A stretch of DNA of 64,000 bases from Streptomyces camponoticapitis (GTDB taxonomy: Bacteria > Actinomycetota > Actinomycetes > Streptomycetales > Streptomycetaceae): assembly GCF_014646115.1 (NCBI RefSeq), contig NZ_BMMV01000020.1:62001-126000 (forward strand), read 5' to 3'. The notes under the pieces are model-generated. The model worked only from the letters and a program-made list of their open reading frames with translations. It was not told the origin of the DNA and did no database searches. Shown piece after piece: positions 1-8,717 of this stretch; position 1 is the first letter of the stretch; each line of letters opens with the position of its first letter. The position numbers and the translations under genes are program-made.

Positions 1-1501
1 CCCAGGTCGACGCCTCCATCGTGCCCAGGGTGATCGCGGGCCGCTCGGGGAAGTTCTTGTCCCGCATGCCGAGATCGAGCGCGGTCTTCTTCACGTTCCT
101 GGGGCCGACGTCGACGACCATCTGCGCGAAGACCGAGTTGACGGAGTCGTTGGCCGCCCGCTGGACGGTGATGTCGCCGTAGTCGCGGTCGTCCTCGTTC
201 TGCGGCGAGAAGGGGGTGTCGCTGCCGACGACCGGCCGCTTGCTCGTGCCGTCGTAGACCGTCCTGAGCCCGATCCTCTCGCCGTCCTGCGTCTTGGACT
301 CGTTCTCCAGCGCCGAGGCGAGCACGACGGGCTTGAAGGTCGAGGCGGGCTGGTAGTCGGTGCGTGTGGCGTTGTTGATCCAGTGCTGGGTGGCGCCGAC
401 CCCGCCGTAGAGCGCGACCACCGCGCCGGTCTTCGGGTCGACGGACGTGGCACCCGCCTGCACGGTCGCGTCGACCTTGTTCTTCTTGCGGTCGAGCTTG
501 GACTCCAGCTGCTTGTCGACGGCGCCGACGAGTTCCTTCTGCCGCTTCTTGTCGACGCTGAGGGTGATCGTCCAGCCGCCGGCGTCGATGTCCGCCTTGT
601 CGACACCCTGCCGCTCCAGCTCGCTGTTGGCCGCCTCGACGAGATAGCCGGCCTGTCCCTCCGCGCCGGGGGCGGGCTTGGGCTTCTGCGGTACGGGGAA
701 CTTCAGCCCGCCGCGCTCGCCGGCGTCCAGCCAGTTCTCCTCGACCATGTTGTTCAGGACGTAGCTCCAGCGCTCGGTGACGAGCTTCTTGCCGGTCTCG
801 GTGGCCTGCGTCCAGTCGTACTGGTTGGGGGCCTGGAGGAGCGCCGCCAGATACGCGCCCTGCGCGACGTTCAGCTTGGTGGCGTCCACGCCGTAGTACG
901 CCTGGGCCGCCGCCTGGATGCCGTACGCGCCGCGCCCGTAGTAACTGGTGTTCATGTACCCGGCGAGGATCTCGTTCTTGTCCATCCGCTGGTCGACCTT
1001 GAGCGAGATCACCAGTTCCTTGAGCTTGCGGCTGACCGTCTGGTCCTGGTCCAGGTAGTAGTTCTTCACGTACTGCTGGGTGATGGTCGAACCACCCTGT
1101 TTGCCCTTGCCCGAGAGGGTGTTCATCAGGCCGCGGGCGGTGCCCTTGACGTCGACTCCGGAGTCTTTGTAGAAGGACTTGTTCTCGGCGGCGACGAAGG
1201 CCCGCTGGACGTCCTTGGGGACCTTCTCCAGGCCGACTATCTCCCGGTTGATCTCGCCGGTGCGCGCCAGGACGGTGCCGTCGCTGTACTTGTAGACGTT
1301 GCTCTGCATCTCGGCCTGCGCGTTGGCCGTCGGCACCGGGACCAGGAAATAGATCACGACGAACGCGCCCATGCCGAGCAGGCACAGCCCGAGGAACGTG
1401 CCGAGCAGCTTCCTCAGTGTGAGGAAGCCACGTATGCCGCCGGCCTTCTTCGCCCGGCGCGCTCCACGCTGCCGGGCCTGTCGCGCTTCCGCTCGGCCCA
1501 T
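1..1501 (-). CDS. Class A penicillin-binding protein (glycosyltransferase/transpeptidase), 3' end cut by window
   Basis: Bifunctional peptidoglycan synthase that polymerises glycan strands and cross-links stem peptides outside the membrane. The ATG at 1501 starts a basic cytoplasmic tail, then one membrane segment at about residues 31-54. The glycosyltransferase domain follows, with its catalytic Glu106 in VAAENKSFY and the later GGSTITQQYVKN block. The transpeptidase domain carries the active-site SxxK at Ser387-Lys390 (PASTFKP). About 500 residues are visible and the C-terminus lies beyond base 1. The gene is divergent from the SPFH operon, with 263 bp between starts. The family assignment is firm; which of the several Streptomyces class A enzymes this is cannot be decided. 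Confidence 0.95.
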   Translation of the reverse strand, partial: MGRAEARQARQRGARRAKKAGGIRGFLTLRKLLGTFLGLCLLGMGAFVVIYFLVPVPTANAQAEMQSNVYKYSDGTVLARTGEINREIVGLEKVPKDVQRAFVAAENKSFYKDSGVDVKGTARGLMNTLSGKGKQGGSTITQQYVKNYYLDQDQTVSRKLKELVISLKVDQRMDKNEILAGYMNTSYYGRGAYGIQAAAQAYYGVDATKLNVAQGAYLAALLQAPNQYDWTQATETGKKLVTERWSYVLNNMVEENWLDAGERGGLKFPVPQKPKPAPGAEGQAGYLVEAANSELERQGVDKADIDAGGWTITLSVDKKRQKELVGAVDKQLESKLDRKKNKVDATVQAGATSVDPKTGAVVALYGGVGATQHWINNATRTDYQPASTFKPVVLASALENESKTQDGERIGLRTVYDGTSKRPVVGSDTPFSPQNEDDRDYGDITVQRAANDSVNSVFAQMVVDVGPRNVKKTALDLGMRDKNFPERPAITLGTMEASTW

Positions 1502-1764
1502 CGCTCAGTCGCTCCGCTCTCGGGTCTCGTGTCTCGCCTCGCCGGACCTGGCCCACTTGTCGCACTTGCCGGAATCAGCTCAGAAAGCTAACACCGTCCC
1601 CTGTGACAAAGAGACCCGATCCGGTCTTATCCGACGTGACAATCAGCACCTGTCTCAGAGGAACCGACTCACGAGAGGGGCGGAGGGTTGCGAAGCGCGT
1701 TAATGTGTAATCACAATGCTAGCTACGCCGAGCGGCGTGACAGCACGAGAAACGGGGACCACAC

Positions 1765-2700
1765 ATGCCTACGACCAGCACACCAGTGGTGGACGATCTG
1801 CCGGAGATGCCCGCACCGCGGGTCCGGGAATTCCAGGCGAGCAGCATCGGCGGCGGCCTCGCACTGCTGCTCGGGCTCATCGGACTGATCGGCGGGATCG
1901 CCCTCGTCGTGATCGGCTCCACCCTCGGCTCGACCGGCGCGAAGGTCGCGCTGATCGTCCTCGGCATCCTGCTCGCGATCGCCGCGTTCTTCGCGATGTG
2001 CGGGCTGAACATGGTGGCGCCGGGTGAGGCCCGCGTCGTCCAGCTCTTCGGGCGCTACCGCGGCACGATCCGGGTCGACGGCCTGCGCTGGGTGAACCCG
2101 CTCACCTCACGCGCCAAGATCTCGACCCGTGTGCGGAACCACGAGACCGCCGTCCTCAAGGTCAACGACGCCTACGGCAACCCGATCGAGCTGGCGGCGG
2201 TCGTCGTCTGGCGCGTCGAGGACACCGCGCAGGCGCTCTTCGAGGTGGACGACTTCCTGGAGTTCGTCTCCACCCAGACCGAGGCGGCCGTCCGGCACAT
2301 CGCGATCGAGTACCCGTACGACGCCCACGAGGAGGACGGTCTCTCGCTGCGCGGCAACGCCGAGGAGATCACCGAGAAGCTCGCGGTCGAGCTGCACGCC
2401 CGGGTCGAGGCGGCCGGTGTGCACATCATCGAGTCCCGCTTCACCCATCTCGCGTACGCTCCGGAGATCGCCTCGGCGATGCTCCAGCGCCAGCAGGCGG
2501 GCGCGGTCGTGGCGGCGCGCCGGCTGATCGTGGACGGCGCCGTCGGCATGGTCGAGGCGGCCCTCACCCGGCTGACCGAGCAGGACATCGTCGAGCTGGA
2601 CTCCGAGCGGAAGGCCGCGATGGTCAGCAACCTTCTGGTCGTGCTCTGCGGTGACCGGGCCGCGCAGCCGGTCGTGAACACGGGCACTCTTTACCAGTGA
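1765..2700 (+). CDS. SPFH (band 7/stomatin-like) membrane protein
   Basis: A 311-residue protein with a short acidic N-terminus, two adjacent hydrophobic segments (about residues 30-80) and an SPFH domain starting near VAPGEARVVQLFGRY. SPFH proteins scaffold membrane microdomains; the partner here is unknown. The ATG at 1765 follows a GGGGA-type site. The stop codon overlaps the GTG of the next gene as GTGA, so the two are translationally coupled. Upstream, an AT-richer patch near 1685-1725 (TTGCGA, then TAAT/CACAAT) could be the promoter, but this is weak. The family call is confident; the function is open. Confidence 0.9.
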   Translation: MPTTSTPVVDDLPEMPAPRVREFQASSIGGGLALLLGLIGLIGGIALVVIGSTLGSTGAKVALIVLGILLAIAAFFAMCGLNMVAPGEARVVQLFGRYRGTIRVDGLRWVNPLTSRAKISTRVRNHETAVLKVNDAYGNPIELAAVVVWRVEDTAQALFEVDDFLEFVSTQTEAAVRHIAIEYPYDAHEEDGLSLRGNAEEITEKLAVELHARVEAAGVHIIESRFTHLAYAPEIASAMLQRQQAGAVVAARRLIVDGAVGMVEAALTRLTEQDIVELDSERKAAMVSNLLVVLCGDRAAQPVVNTGTLYQ

Positions 2701-2966
2701 CGGAACGGAAGCAGGTTCTCCTGCGCCTGGACCCGGCGGTGTACGACGCCCTGGCACGGTGGGCGTCCGACGAGCTGCGCAGCGCCAACGCGCAGATCGA
2801 GTTCCTGCTGCGCCGGGCCCTGGCGGAGGGGGGCCGGCTGCCGGGCAACGCGAAGCCGATCCCGCGCAGGGGCCGGCCGCCGAAGGTCCCGGAGCCGCCC
2901 GGGACGCCGGCGGAGGCGCGGCCCGACGACGTATCCGACAGCACCCCGGACGATCACCTTCCGTAG
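2697..2966 (+). CDS. Small ribbon-helix-helix (Arc/CopG-like) protein
   Basis: An 89-residue protein. Residues 1-45 fit an Arc-type ribbon-helix-helix: a short strand (KQVLLRLDP), then two helices (VYDALARWASDEL and NAQIEFLLRRAL). The rest is a Pro/Arg/Asp-rich, probably disordered tail with an AT-hook-like PRRGRPPK. It starts at a GTG overlapping the SPFH stop and ends 9 bp before the AhpD-like gene, so the three form an operon. It may bind DNA or regulate the SPFH protein, as such small proteins often accompany SPFH genes in actinobacteria. The target is unknown. Confidence 0.8.
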   Translation: MTERKQVLLRLDPAVYDALARWASDELRSANAQIEFLLRRALAEGGRLPGNAKPIPRRGRPPKVPEPPGTPAEARPDDVSDSTPDDHLP

Positions 2967-2975
2967 GAGAGCACG

Positions 2976-3539
2976 ATGTCACTGGACGCGCTGAAGGCCG
3001 CCGTTCCCGATTACGCCAGGGATCTGCGGCGCAATCTGGACGCGGTCCTCGATCAGGGCGGGCTCTCCCAGCAGCGGCTGTGGGGCACGGTGCTGGTCTG
3101 CGCGATCGCCGCGCGCTCGGCGCGCGTGCTGCGCGAGCTGGCGCCCGAGGCCAGGGCCCGGCTCTCCGCCGACGCCTATACGACAGCGAGGTCGGCGGCG
3201 GCCGTGATGGCGGTGAACAACGTGTTCCACCGGACCCGGCATCTGCTCTCCGATCCCACGTACGGAGAGCTGCGCACGGGCCTGCGGATGACGGCCACCG
3301 GCCATCCGGGCGTCACCAGGGCCGACTTCGAGTTCTGGTCGTTCGCGGTGTCCGCGATCAACGCCTGCGGGCTCTGTCTGGACGCGCACGAGGGCGCGCT
3401 GCGACGGCTGGGGGAGGACCGCCGGACGATCCAGGAGGGCATCAAGATCGCTGCGGTGATCCAGGCCCTGGCGACGACGCTCGACGGGGAGGCCGTCCTG
3501 GACGCTCTCCCCGACGCCTGGGGTGTCACTCCTTCTTGA
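2976..3539 (+). CDS. ahpD: AhpD-like alkylhydroperoxidase
   Basis: A 187-residue AhpD-family protein. The redox centre is intact: a CGLC motif followed by a histidine (CLDAHE), preceded by the glutamate in DFEFWSFAV, matching the E-CxxC-H proton-relay system. AhpD supplies electrons to AhpC and has weak peroxidase activity. No ahpC or oxyR lies next to it, unlike the usual ahpC-ahpD pair; it is the last gene of the SPFH/RHH operon. The start at 2976 follows a GGAGAG site. Its last 14 bp overlap the 3' end of the converging gene. The symbol is by family and lack of ahpC makes it tentative. Confidence 0.85.
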   Translation: MSLDALKAAVPDYARDLRRNLDAVLDQGGLSQQRLWGTVLVCAIAARSARVLRELAPEARARLSADAYTTARSAAAVMAVNNVFHRTRHLLSDPTYGELRTGLRMTATGHPGVTRADFEFWSFAVSAINACGLCLDAHEGALRRLGEDRRTIQEGIKIAAVIQALATTLDGEAVLDALPDAWGVTPS

Positions 3540-4362
3540 GCCGCTCCATCAGCGCCAGCATGTCCTCGACCATGGCCGGTTCCAGCCCGCCCAGGTGGAG
3601 GACCTCCTGCTGGTCGAGGCTGAAGTCGGAGTCCCGCCGGTCCCGGTCGTAGTCGACGACCTGGCCGACGGAGAGCGAGATCACGGCCTGTCCGTCGAGG
3701 ACTTCCAGCGCCGGGTTCTCACCCCCGGCCTGACTCACCAGATAGGCCCGCTCCCCCACGTCGGGGACGAGCTTCAGGGTCTGGGCCCCCGAGCCCTGGT
3801 CGGCCGGGTGGATCAGGGACGCGTCGAACTGCGGCCCCGGATCGGTCTTCTTGTGCAGTGTGTAGGTGATCTCAGCGTAGGCGCGCACGATCGGCCCCTC
3901 ACGGTGCTTGCCCCCCGGGGCCCCCTTCGGTACGAGGCTGACCGTGCAGACGGACTGGTCGAGGGCCTTGTCCTCGCCCACCGCCGCGAACGGGTCCCGC
4001 TTCTCGCCGATGGTGGCGGTCAGCGCGGACAGGTCGGCGTCGAGGCAGAGGTTACGGCTGACGCCGTAGCCCTCGAGGTCCGGTCCGGCCCTGTCGTACG
4101 CCCACAGGGCGCCCGCCCACACCGAGGAGGTCAGCAGCACACCGGCCAGCCCCCAGACCCATGGACGCTGCCGCAGGGGCACTCCCCGGATCAGGGGGTG
4201 CTCGTCGGCGCCCATCGTCTCCGACTGCCGCTCGGGCCCGTCGTCACCGGCCGGGGCCGGACCCGGTGGCGGGCGGAATCCGTCAGCCCCGGGGTGCCCG
4301 GGGCCTCTCGGCGCCGGGACCGGTGCGGTGGCCTCGCCCTCCAGTTCCGGTTCGGAGATCAT
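3526..4362 (-). CDS. Single-pass membrane protein of unknown function
   Basis: A 278-residue protein with a Pro/Glu-rich cytoplasmic N-terminus (about 65 residues), one membrane segment at about 68-88, and an extracytoplasmic domain with two cysteines (LCLD and SVCTV) that could form a disulfide. I do not recognise the domain. The start at 4362 is set by an ATGA overlap with the AI-2E transporter gene, so the two are co-translated. Its 3' end overlaps the AhpD gene by 14 bp in convergent orientation, leaving no room for a separate terminator. A role linked to the transporter is only inferred from coupling. Confidence 0.75.
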   Translation of the reverse strand: MISEPELEGEATAPVPAPRGPGHPGADGFRPPPGPAPAGDDGPERQSETMGADEHPLIRGVPLRQRPWVWGLAGVLLTSSVWAGALWAYDRAGPDLEGYGVSRNLCLDADLSALTATIGEKRDPFAAVGEDKALDQSVCTVSLVPKGAPGGKHREGPIVRAYAEITYTLHKKTDPGPQFDASLIHPADQGSGAQTLKLVPDVGERAYLVSQAGGENPALEVLDGQAVISLSVGQVVDYDRDRRDSDFSLDQQEVLHLGGLEPAMVEDMLALMERLKKE

Positions 4363-5762
4363 TCCTGACCGTTCCGTGGCTCGGCGGGAGGGGTGTCCGA
4401 GACCGGTGCGTCCGGACCGGGACCGGGGGCGGGGGCGGGGGCCTCCGGAGCCGGCGGCGGGGGCGGGGTGACCGGGGCGGGCGCCGGGGCGACACCGAGC
4501 GCCGTGGCGCCGTGCGGTCCCGGGCCGTCGCGCAGGGAAGGCTCCCGGCTGTACGCGCGGAGGTAGCCGACGACGGTGTTCGTGACGGCGACCAGGGGCA
4601 CCGCGACGACCGCTCCGCCGATACCGGCGACGAGTCCGCCAGTCGCCACCGCGAGCACGACGGCCAGCGGATGTACCCGTACCGCGCGGCCGAGGATGAA
4701 GGGCTGGAGGATGTGGCCCTCGATCTGCTGGACGGCGAGGACGACGATCAGCACCATCAGCGCCGTGAACACGTCCTGCGTGACCAGCGCGACGACCACG
4801 GCGAGCGCCCCGGAGATCACCGCTCCGACGAGCGGGATGAACGCGCCGAGGAAGATGAAGACGGCCAGCGGCACCGCGAGCGGGACATCGAGGAAGTAGA
4901 GCCCGAGGCCGATGAAGACCGCGTCGATCAGCGCGACTATGAGCGTGCCGCGTACGTACGCCGTGAGCGTGCGCCAGGCGCGCGGCCCGGCACCGGCCAG
5001 CCCCGGACGGGCCTGCGCCGGGAAGAGTTTGAGCGACCACTCCCAGATCCGCCGGCCGTCGTAGAGCAGGAACAGCGTGGAGAACACGGCGAGCAGGATC
5101 CCCGTCAGCAGCTCGACCACGACGGTCACACCCTGGATGCCCGCGGAGGTGATCTCCTCGGTGTTGGTGCCGATCGCGTCGCTGAGGCTCTTCGCGAGGT
5201 CGTTGATCTGCTGCTCGGTCACATGGAACGGGCTGTTGAGCAGCCAGCGTTTGAGCTCGTCGATGCCGTCGGTGACACGGTCGGAGAGCACGTCGATGTT
5301 CTCCACGACCTGCCACACCACGAACCAGCCGATGAGGCCCATGACGATGAACCCGGACACAGCGGTCACCGCGGTGGCCAGACCGCGCGGCAGGCCCCAC
5401 TTCTTGAGTCTGGCGACCGTGGGCTGGAGAAGCGCGGTGACGAGCAGCGCGCCGACGAACGCCATCACCACGAGCTGCACGGTGCTGATGATCTTCATCA
5501 ACACCCAGAGCATGGCCGCCAGTACGAGCAGCCGCCAGGCGGCCTCGGCGGCGACCCGCATCCCCCACGGAATGGCCGCGGCGGGCTCGGGTTTGGCCTG
5601 GGCGCCGGGTATGTGGTCCGGCGGGACGGGAGCGCTCTCCGGTCCTCGCCCGTCCCCCGGCACGTCGTCCGCCGTAGCCTCCGTACGGCGTTCCCCCAAC
5701 CGCTCTCCCAGCTGAGTCAGTTCGGCTCCGACCCGCCCGAGCCACCCCGGCAGTTTCGACAT
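4359..5762 (-). CDS. AI-2E (TqsA/PerM) family transporter
   Basis: A 467-residue membrane protein with paired N-terminal membrane segments, a soluble amphipathic region and several C-terminal membrane segments including FIFLGAFIPLVGAVISG and VQQIEGHILQPFILG, both typical of the AI-2E transporter family. Family members export small molecules or act as Na/H antiporters; the substrate here is unknown. The tail after the last membrane segment is rich in Pro and Ala. I chose the ATG at 5762 because GAAGGA lies 7 nt upstream; an earlier in-frame ATG at 5810 has no such site. It overlaps the downstream membrane-protein gene by ATGA. Confidence 0.9.
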   Translation of the reverse strand: MSKLPGWLGRVGAELTQLGERLGERRTEATADDVPGDGRGPESAPVPPDHIPGAQAKPEPAAAIPWGMRVAAEAAWRLLVLAAMLWVLMKIISTVQLVVMAFVGALLVTALLQPTVARLKKWGLPRGLATAVTAVSGFIVMGLIGWFVVWQVVENIDVLSDRVTDGIDELKRWLLNSPFHVTEQQINDLAKSLSDAIGTNTEEITSAGIQGVTVVVELLTGILLAVFSTLFLLYDGRRIWEWSLKLFPAQARPGLAGAGPRAWRTLTAYVRGTLIVALIDAVFIGLGLYFLDVPLAVPLAVFIFLGAFIPLVGAVISGALAVVVALVTQDVFTALMVLIVVLAVQQIEGHILQPFILGRAVRVHPLAVVLAVATGGLVAGIGGAVVAVPLVAVTNTVVGYLRAYSREPSLRDGPGPHGATALGVAPAPAPVTPPPPPAPEAPAPAPGPGPDAPVSDTPPAEPRNGQE

Positions 5763-5809
5763 GCTGATCCTTCTTCCCCGGAGTCGTACTGCCTGACCGT
5801 ACACGCGCA

Positions 5810-5840
5810 AAGCCCCTCACCGTAGGACGGTGAGGGGCTT
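5810..5840 (-). terminator. Intrinsic terminator after the transglycosylase gene
   Basis: A 13-bp perfect stem (AAGCCCCTCACCG / CGGTGAGGGGCTT) with a 5-nt loop, 59 bp downstream of the transglycosylase stop and before the AI-2E gene start. No long T run, which is usual for Streptomyces. Confidence 0.8.
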
Positions 5841-5898
5841 CACAAGGTTGAGCGACGACGGCAGAGAACCGGCGGGGAAGACAGATCGGGCAGTGGAG

Positions 5899-6597
5899 CT
5901 AGTACCAGTTGTTGGCCTGCCAGAACGACCAGGCACCGCAGGGGCTGCCGTAGCGGTCGTTCATGTAGTTCAGGCCCCACTTGATCTGGGTGGCCGGGTT
6001 GGTCTGCCAGTCGGCGCCGGCGGAGGCCATCTTGGAGCCGGGCAGCGCCTGGACGAGACCGTAGGCGCCCGACGAGGGGTTCTGCGCCTGGTAGTTCCAG
6101 GTGGACTCGTGGTCCACGATGTTGCTGAAGCACTGGTACTGGTCGCCAGGGATCATCTGGCGGGCCATCGCCTGGACTTCGGCGACGGAGTACGAGCTCT
6201 GCACCACGAAGTCGGAGGAGTCACGTGTCTCCGAGCGGCTGGCCCGCTCGGCCTCTTCCTTGGCCTCGCGCGCCTGCTCCGCCTTCTCCTCGGCGGCCTG
6301 CTTCTTCGCCTTGGCGTCCTTGGCGGCCTGGATACGAGCCGATTCCTCGGCGGACTTCTTCGCTGCCACGTCGGCGGCATTGGCCTGCGCGTCGGCCTGC
6401 TGCGCCAGTGACACAGTCTGGACCTGGGCGTGCTGGCCCGCGGGGATGTCTGCGAGGAGCGTCGTGTCAGCTGCGGTCGCCTCGAAATTGTCGTCCGAGG
6501 TCTGGGGAGCGCCCGAAGCCACTCCCACGACTGCGCCGACGGTGGTGACCGCTGTAGCTGATGCCACGGCGAATCCCCGGACCGAGATCCGGCTCAC
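5899..6597 (-). CDS. Secreted lytic transglycosylase-like protein
   Basis: A 232-residue exported protein. A signal peptide (about residues 1-30) leads to a 75-residue Ala/Lys/Glu-rich segment that should form a coiled coil, then a C-terminal transglycosylase-type lysozyme fold (about 140-232). The likely catalytic acid is Glu164 in DHESTWNY, followed by SSGAYGLVQALPG and the WGLNYMNDRYGSPCGAW end, all typical of SLT/RPF-related wall hydrolases. The GTG at 6597 is preceded by GGAAGGA. It probably cleaves glycan strands during growth. The 391 bp to the preceding phoH-like gene hold a terminator and a long leader without a recognised riboswitch. Confidence 0.88.
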   Translation of the reverse strand: MSRISVRGFAVASATAVTTVGAVVGVASGAPQTSDDNFEATAADTTLLADIPAGQHAQVQTVSLAQQADAQANAADVAAKKSAEESARIQAAKDAKAKKQAAEEKAEQAREAKEEAERASRSETRDSSDFVVQSSYSVAEVQAMARQMIPGDQYQCFSNIVDHESTWNYQAQNPSSGAYGLVQALPGSKMASAGADWQTNPATQIKWGLNYMNDRYGSPCGAWSFWQANNWY

Positions 6598-6988
6598 ACG
6601 GTTTCCTTCCAGCAGCGTCCGTGTACGTGACCTCACGGATGCAATCGTGCCCCTGGCACTGGTCTCCGTCCCGCACGTCACGGGAGACACGGGCCCGTCG
6701 GCAACTTCCATGGCGGAAGCGCCGGATGAAGCGCGGGCGGCATACGACGTCAAGTGTTGAGTTGTGTGGTGCGGCATCCCTGAAGATGCGGGTGTGTCGT
6801 ATGCGGGGCCTGACGGAAGCAAGACTCTGCCGGACCCGGACGCCGCAAGGCAATTCTTCGTTGCGTGGGATAGCTCACACCCCGTTTGCCACACGGGTTT
6901 CACGGAAATGGCGGCGCAGCACAGCGCCGCCCGGCTAGGCTCTTGCGGCCTTTCCGGGCGGCGCCAACTGCCGCATTCAGGCGGAGAA
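6598..6988 (-). other. Intergenic leader region, no gene seen
   Basis: 391 bp between the PhoH-like gene and the transglycosylase gene. It contains the PhoH terminator at its upstream end and a TTGACG element near 6750 that could be the transglycosylase promoter. Many Streptomyces wall-hydrolase genes carry a c-di-AMP (ydaO) riboswitch here; I looked for its conserved core and did not find a convincing match. Confidence 0.5.
6924..6964 (-). terminator. Intrinsic terminator after phoH-like gene
   Basis: An 11-bp perfect GC-rich stem (GCGCCGCCCGG / CCGGGCGGCGC) with a 19-nt loop, 25 bp downstream of the PhoH-like stop codon. Confidence 0.75.
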
Positions 6989-8305
6989 CTAACCTTCCTC
7001 CAGCATTTCGGTCACGAGCGCGGCGATCGGTGAACGCTCGGAGCGGTTGAGGGTGACATGCGCGAAGAGCGGGTGGCCCTTGAGCTTCTCGACGACCGCG
7101 ACCACGCCGTCGTACCTGCCCACACGCAGGTTGTCGCGCTGCGCCACGTCATGGGTCAGCACCACACGGGAGTTGGCCCCGATACGGGAGAGAACGGTCA
7201 GAAGTACGTTCCGCTCCAGCGACTGGGCCTCGTCGACGATGACGAACGCGTCGTGCAGCGAACGTCCTCGGATGTGGGTCAGCGGCAGCACTTCGAGCAT
7301 GCCGCGTCCCAGCACCTCCTCGATCACCTCACGGCCGGCGACGGCCGACAGGGTGTCGAAGACCGCCTGCGCCCAGGGGCTCATCTTCTCGGCCTCGGTG
7401 CCCGGCAGATAGCCGAGCTCCTGACCGCCGACCGCGTAGAGCGGCCGGAAGACCATCACCTTCTTGTGCTGGCGGCGCTCCAGGACCGCCTCCAGGCCCG
7501 CGCAGAGGGCCAGGGCCGACTTGCCGGTGCCCGCCCGGCCGCCCATCGAGATGATGCCGATGTCCGGGTCGAGGAGCAGATCGAGCGCGATGCGCTGTTC
7601 GGCGCTGCGGCCGTGGATCCCGAAGGCCTCCCGGTCGCCGCGGACGAGCTTCACATTGCCCTCGGGCGTGATGCGGCCGAGGGCCTTGCCGCGGTCGGAC
7701 TGGAGGACCAGTCCGGTGTGCACCGGCAGATCGCTGAGCTCGGGCACGTACAGCGTCTCCTCGGTGAAGAGGAGATCCACCTGCTCGGCCGAGAGCGCCA
7801 TCTCGCTCATACCGGTCCAGCCGGAGTCGGTGATGGCCAGCTCGGCGCGGTACTCCTCGGCGAGGAGCCCGACGGACGATGCCTTGATGCGCAGCGGCAG
7901 GTCCTTGGAGACGACGGTGACGTCGTACCCCTCGGCCTGGAGATTGCGCGCCACCGCGAGAATCCGCGAGTCGTTGTCCCCCAGTCGGAAGCCGGCGGGA
8001 AGGACGCCGGGATCGGAGTGGTTGAGCTCGACGCGCAGCGTGCCGCCCAGGTCGCCCAGGGGGATGGGGGCGTCGAGGCGGCCGTACCGGATACGGAAGT
8101 CGTCGAGCAGGCGCAGGGCCTGCCTGGCGAAGTATCCGAGTTCCGGATGGTGCCTCTTGGCCTCCAACTCCGTGATCACCACGATCGGCAGCACGACTTC
8201 GTGCTCGTCGAAGCGGGACATGGCGTTCGGATCGGCCAGCAGGACGCTGGTGTCGAGAACATAGGTGCGCCTGTCGGGCATGCGGCGCTTTGTGCTTGTC
8301 ACCAC
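6989..8305 (-). CDS. PIN-PhoH fusion protein (PhoH2-type ATPase)
   Basis: A 438-residue protein with an N-terminal PIN nuclease domain (YVLDTSVLLADP, then acidic residues in VITELEAKR and LGDNDSRILA) and a C-terminal PhoH ATPase domain (Walker A GGRAGTGKSALAL, Walker B FVIVDEAQS). Such fusions are ATP-dependent RNA-unwinding ribonucleases in studied actinobacteria. The upstream VapB-like partner gene seen in mycobacteria is not evident here. The start could be the GTG at 8305 or an ATG at 8281; both have weak ribosome sites. A strong hairpin ends the gene. Confidence 0.92.
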   Translation of the reverse strand: MVTSTKRRMPDRRTYVLDTSVLLADPNAMSRFDEHEVVLPIVVITELEAKRHHPELGYFARQALRLLDDFRIRYGRLDAPIPLGDLGGTLRVELNHSDPGVLPAGFRLGDNDSRILAVARNLQAEGYDVTVVSKDLPLRIKASSVGLLAEEYRAELAITDSGWTGMSEMALSAEQVDLLFTEETLYVPELSDLPVHTGLVLQSDRGKALGRITPEGNVKLVRGDREAFGIHGRSAEQRIALDLLLDPDIGIISMGGRAGTGKSALALCAGLEAVLERRQHKKVMVFRPLYAVGGQELGYLPGTEAEKMSPWAQAVFDTLSAVAGREVIEEVLGRGMLEVLPLTHIRGRSLHDAFVIVDEAQSLERNVLLTVLSRIGANSRVVLTHDVAQRDNLRVGRYDGVVAVVEKLKGHPLFAHVTLNRSERSPIAALVTEMLEEG

Positions 8306-8717
8306 GGAAGGACGTACCCCCTCGGACGAGGTCGGGATGCGACGGCGTCACGGGCTGTGGTCGCCCGCCTGGCGGCGGACGGCGGACCGGACTCGGGCCC
8401 ACATGCGCGGGCCGAGGACCGGCCCTCCACGGCGCCCGTACGCGTCACCGTACGATCGTCCTGGTGCAAAGGGCCTCCCGGGCGGACGGCTGGGCCGACC
8501 GCTGAGATTCGACGCCCGCCGTCATCGCTGACGGTTCTGCTCGGACGTCGACCTGTGGAGAGGTATTCCCTCGAACGTCCTCGGCCATGCCACGGCATAT
8601 GACGGACACCGTGTGAACCTCGGATGACGGGACGTACGGCCTGCCGCGAACGCGCGTTCGGTGTGGCGTACGGGGGGATTCCGGGGAGGGGTATCGGAAG
8701 GCTTGCGGGACGGGCCC
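8306..8717. other. Intergenic region, no gene seen
   Basis: 412 bp between two genes read leftwards. Open frames here lack ribosome sites and look like GC-rich chance frames. It presumably holds the PhoH-like gene promoter and the 3' untranslated region of the prenyltransferase. I saw no clear hairpin terminator, tRNA or repeat. Confidence 0.5.

Noticed and set aside
2976..3539. Canonical ahpC-ahpD peroxide operon
   Set aside because: No ahpC or oxyR is adjacent; the gene belongs to the SPFH operon instead.
3526..5820. A single 764-codon protein covering the membrane protein and transporter genes
   Set aside because: Only its last 278 codons look real; the first part is a shadow of the AI-2E transporter, and the ATGA overlap marks the true start at 4362.
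6598..6988. c-di-AMP (ydaO) riboswitch before the transglycosylase gene
   Set aside because: The position fits wall-hydrolase genes of Streptomyces, but the conserved core was not found on reading the strand.
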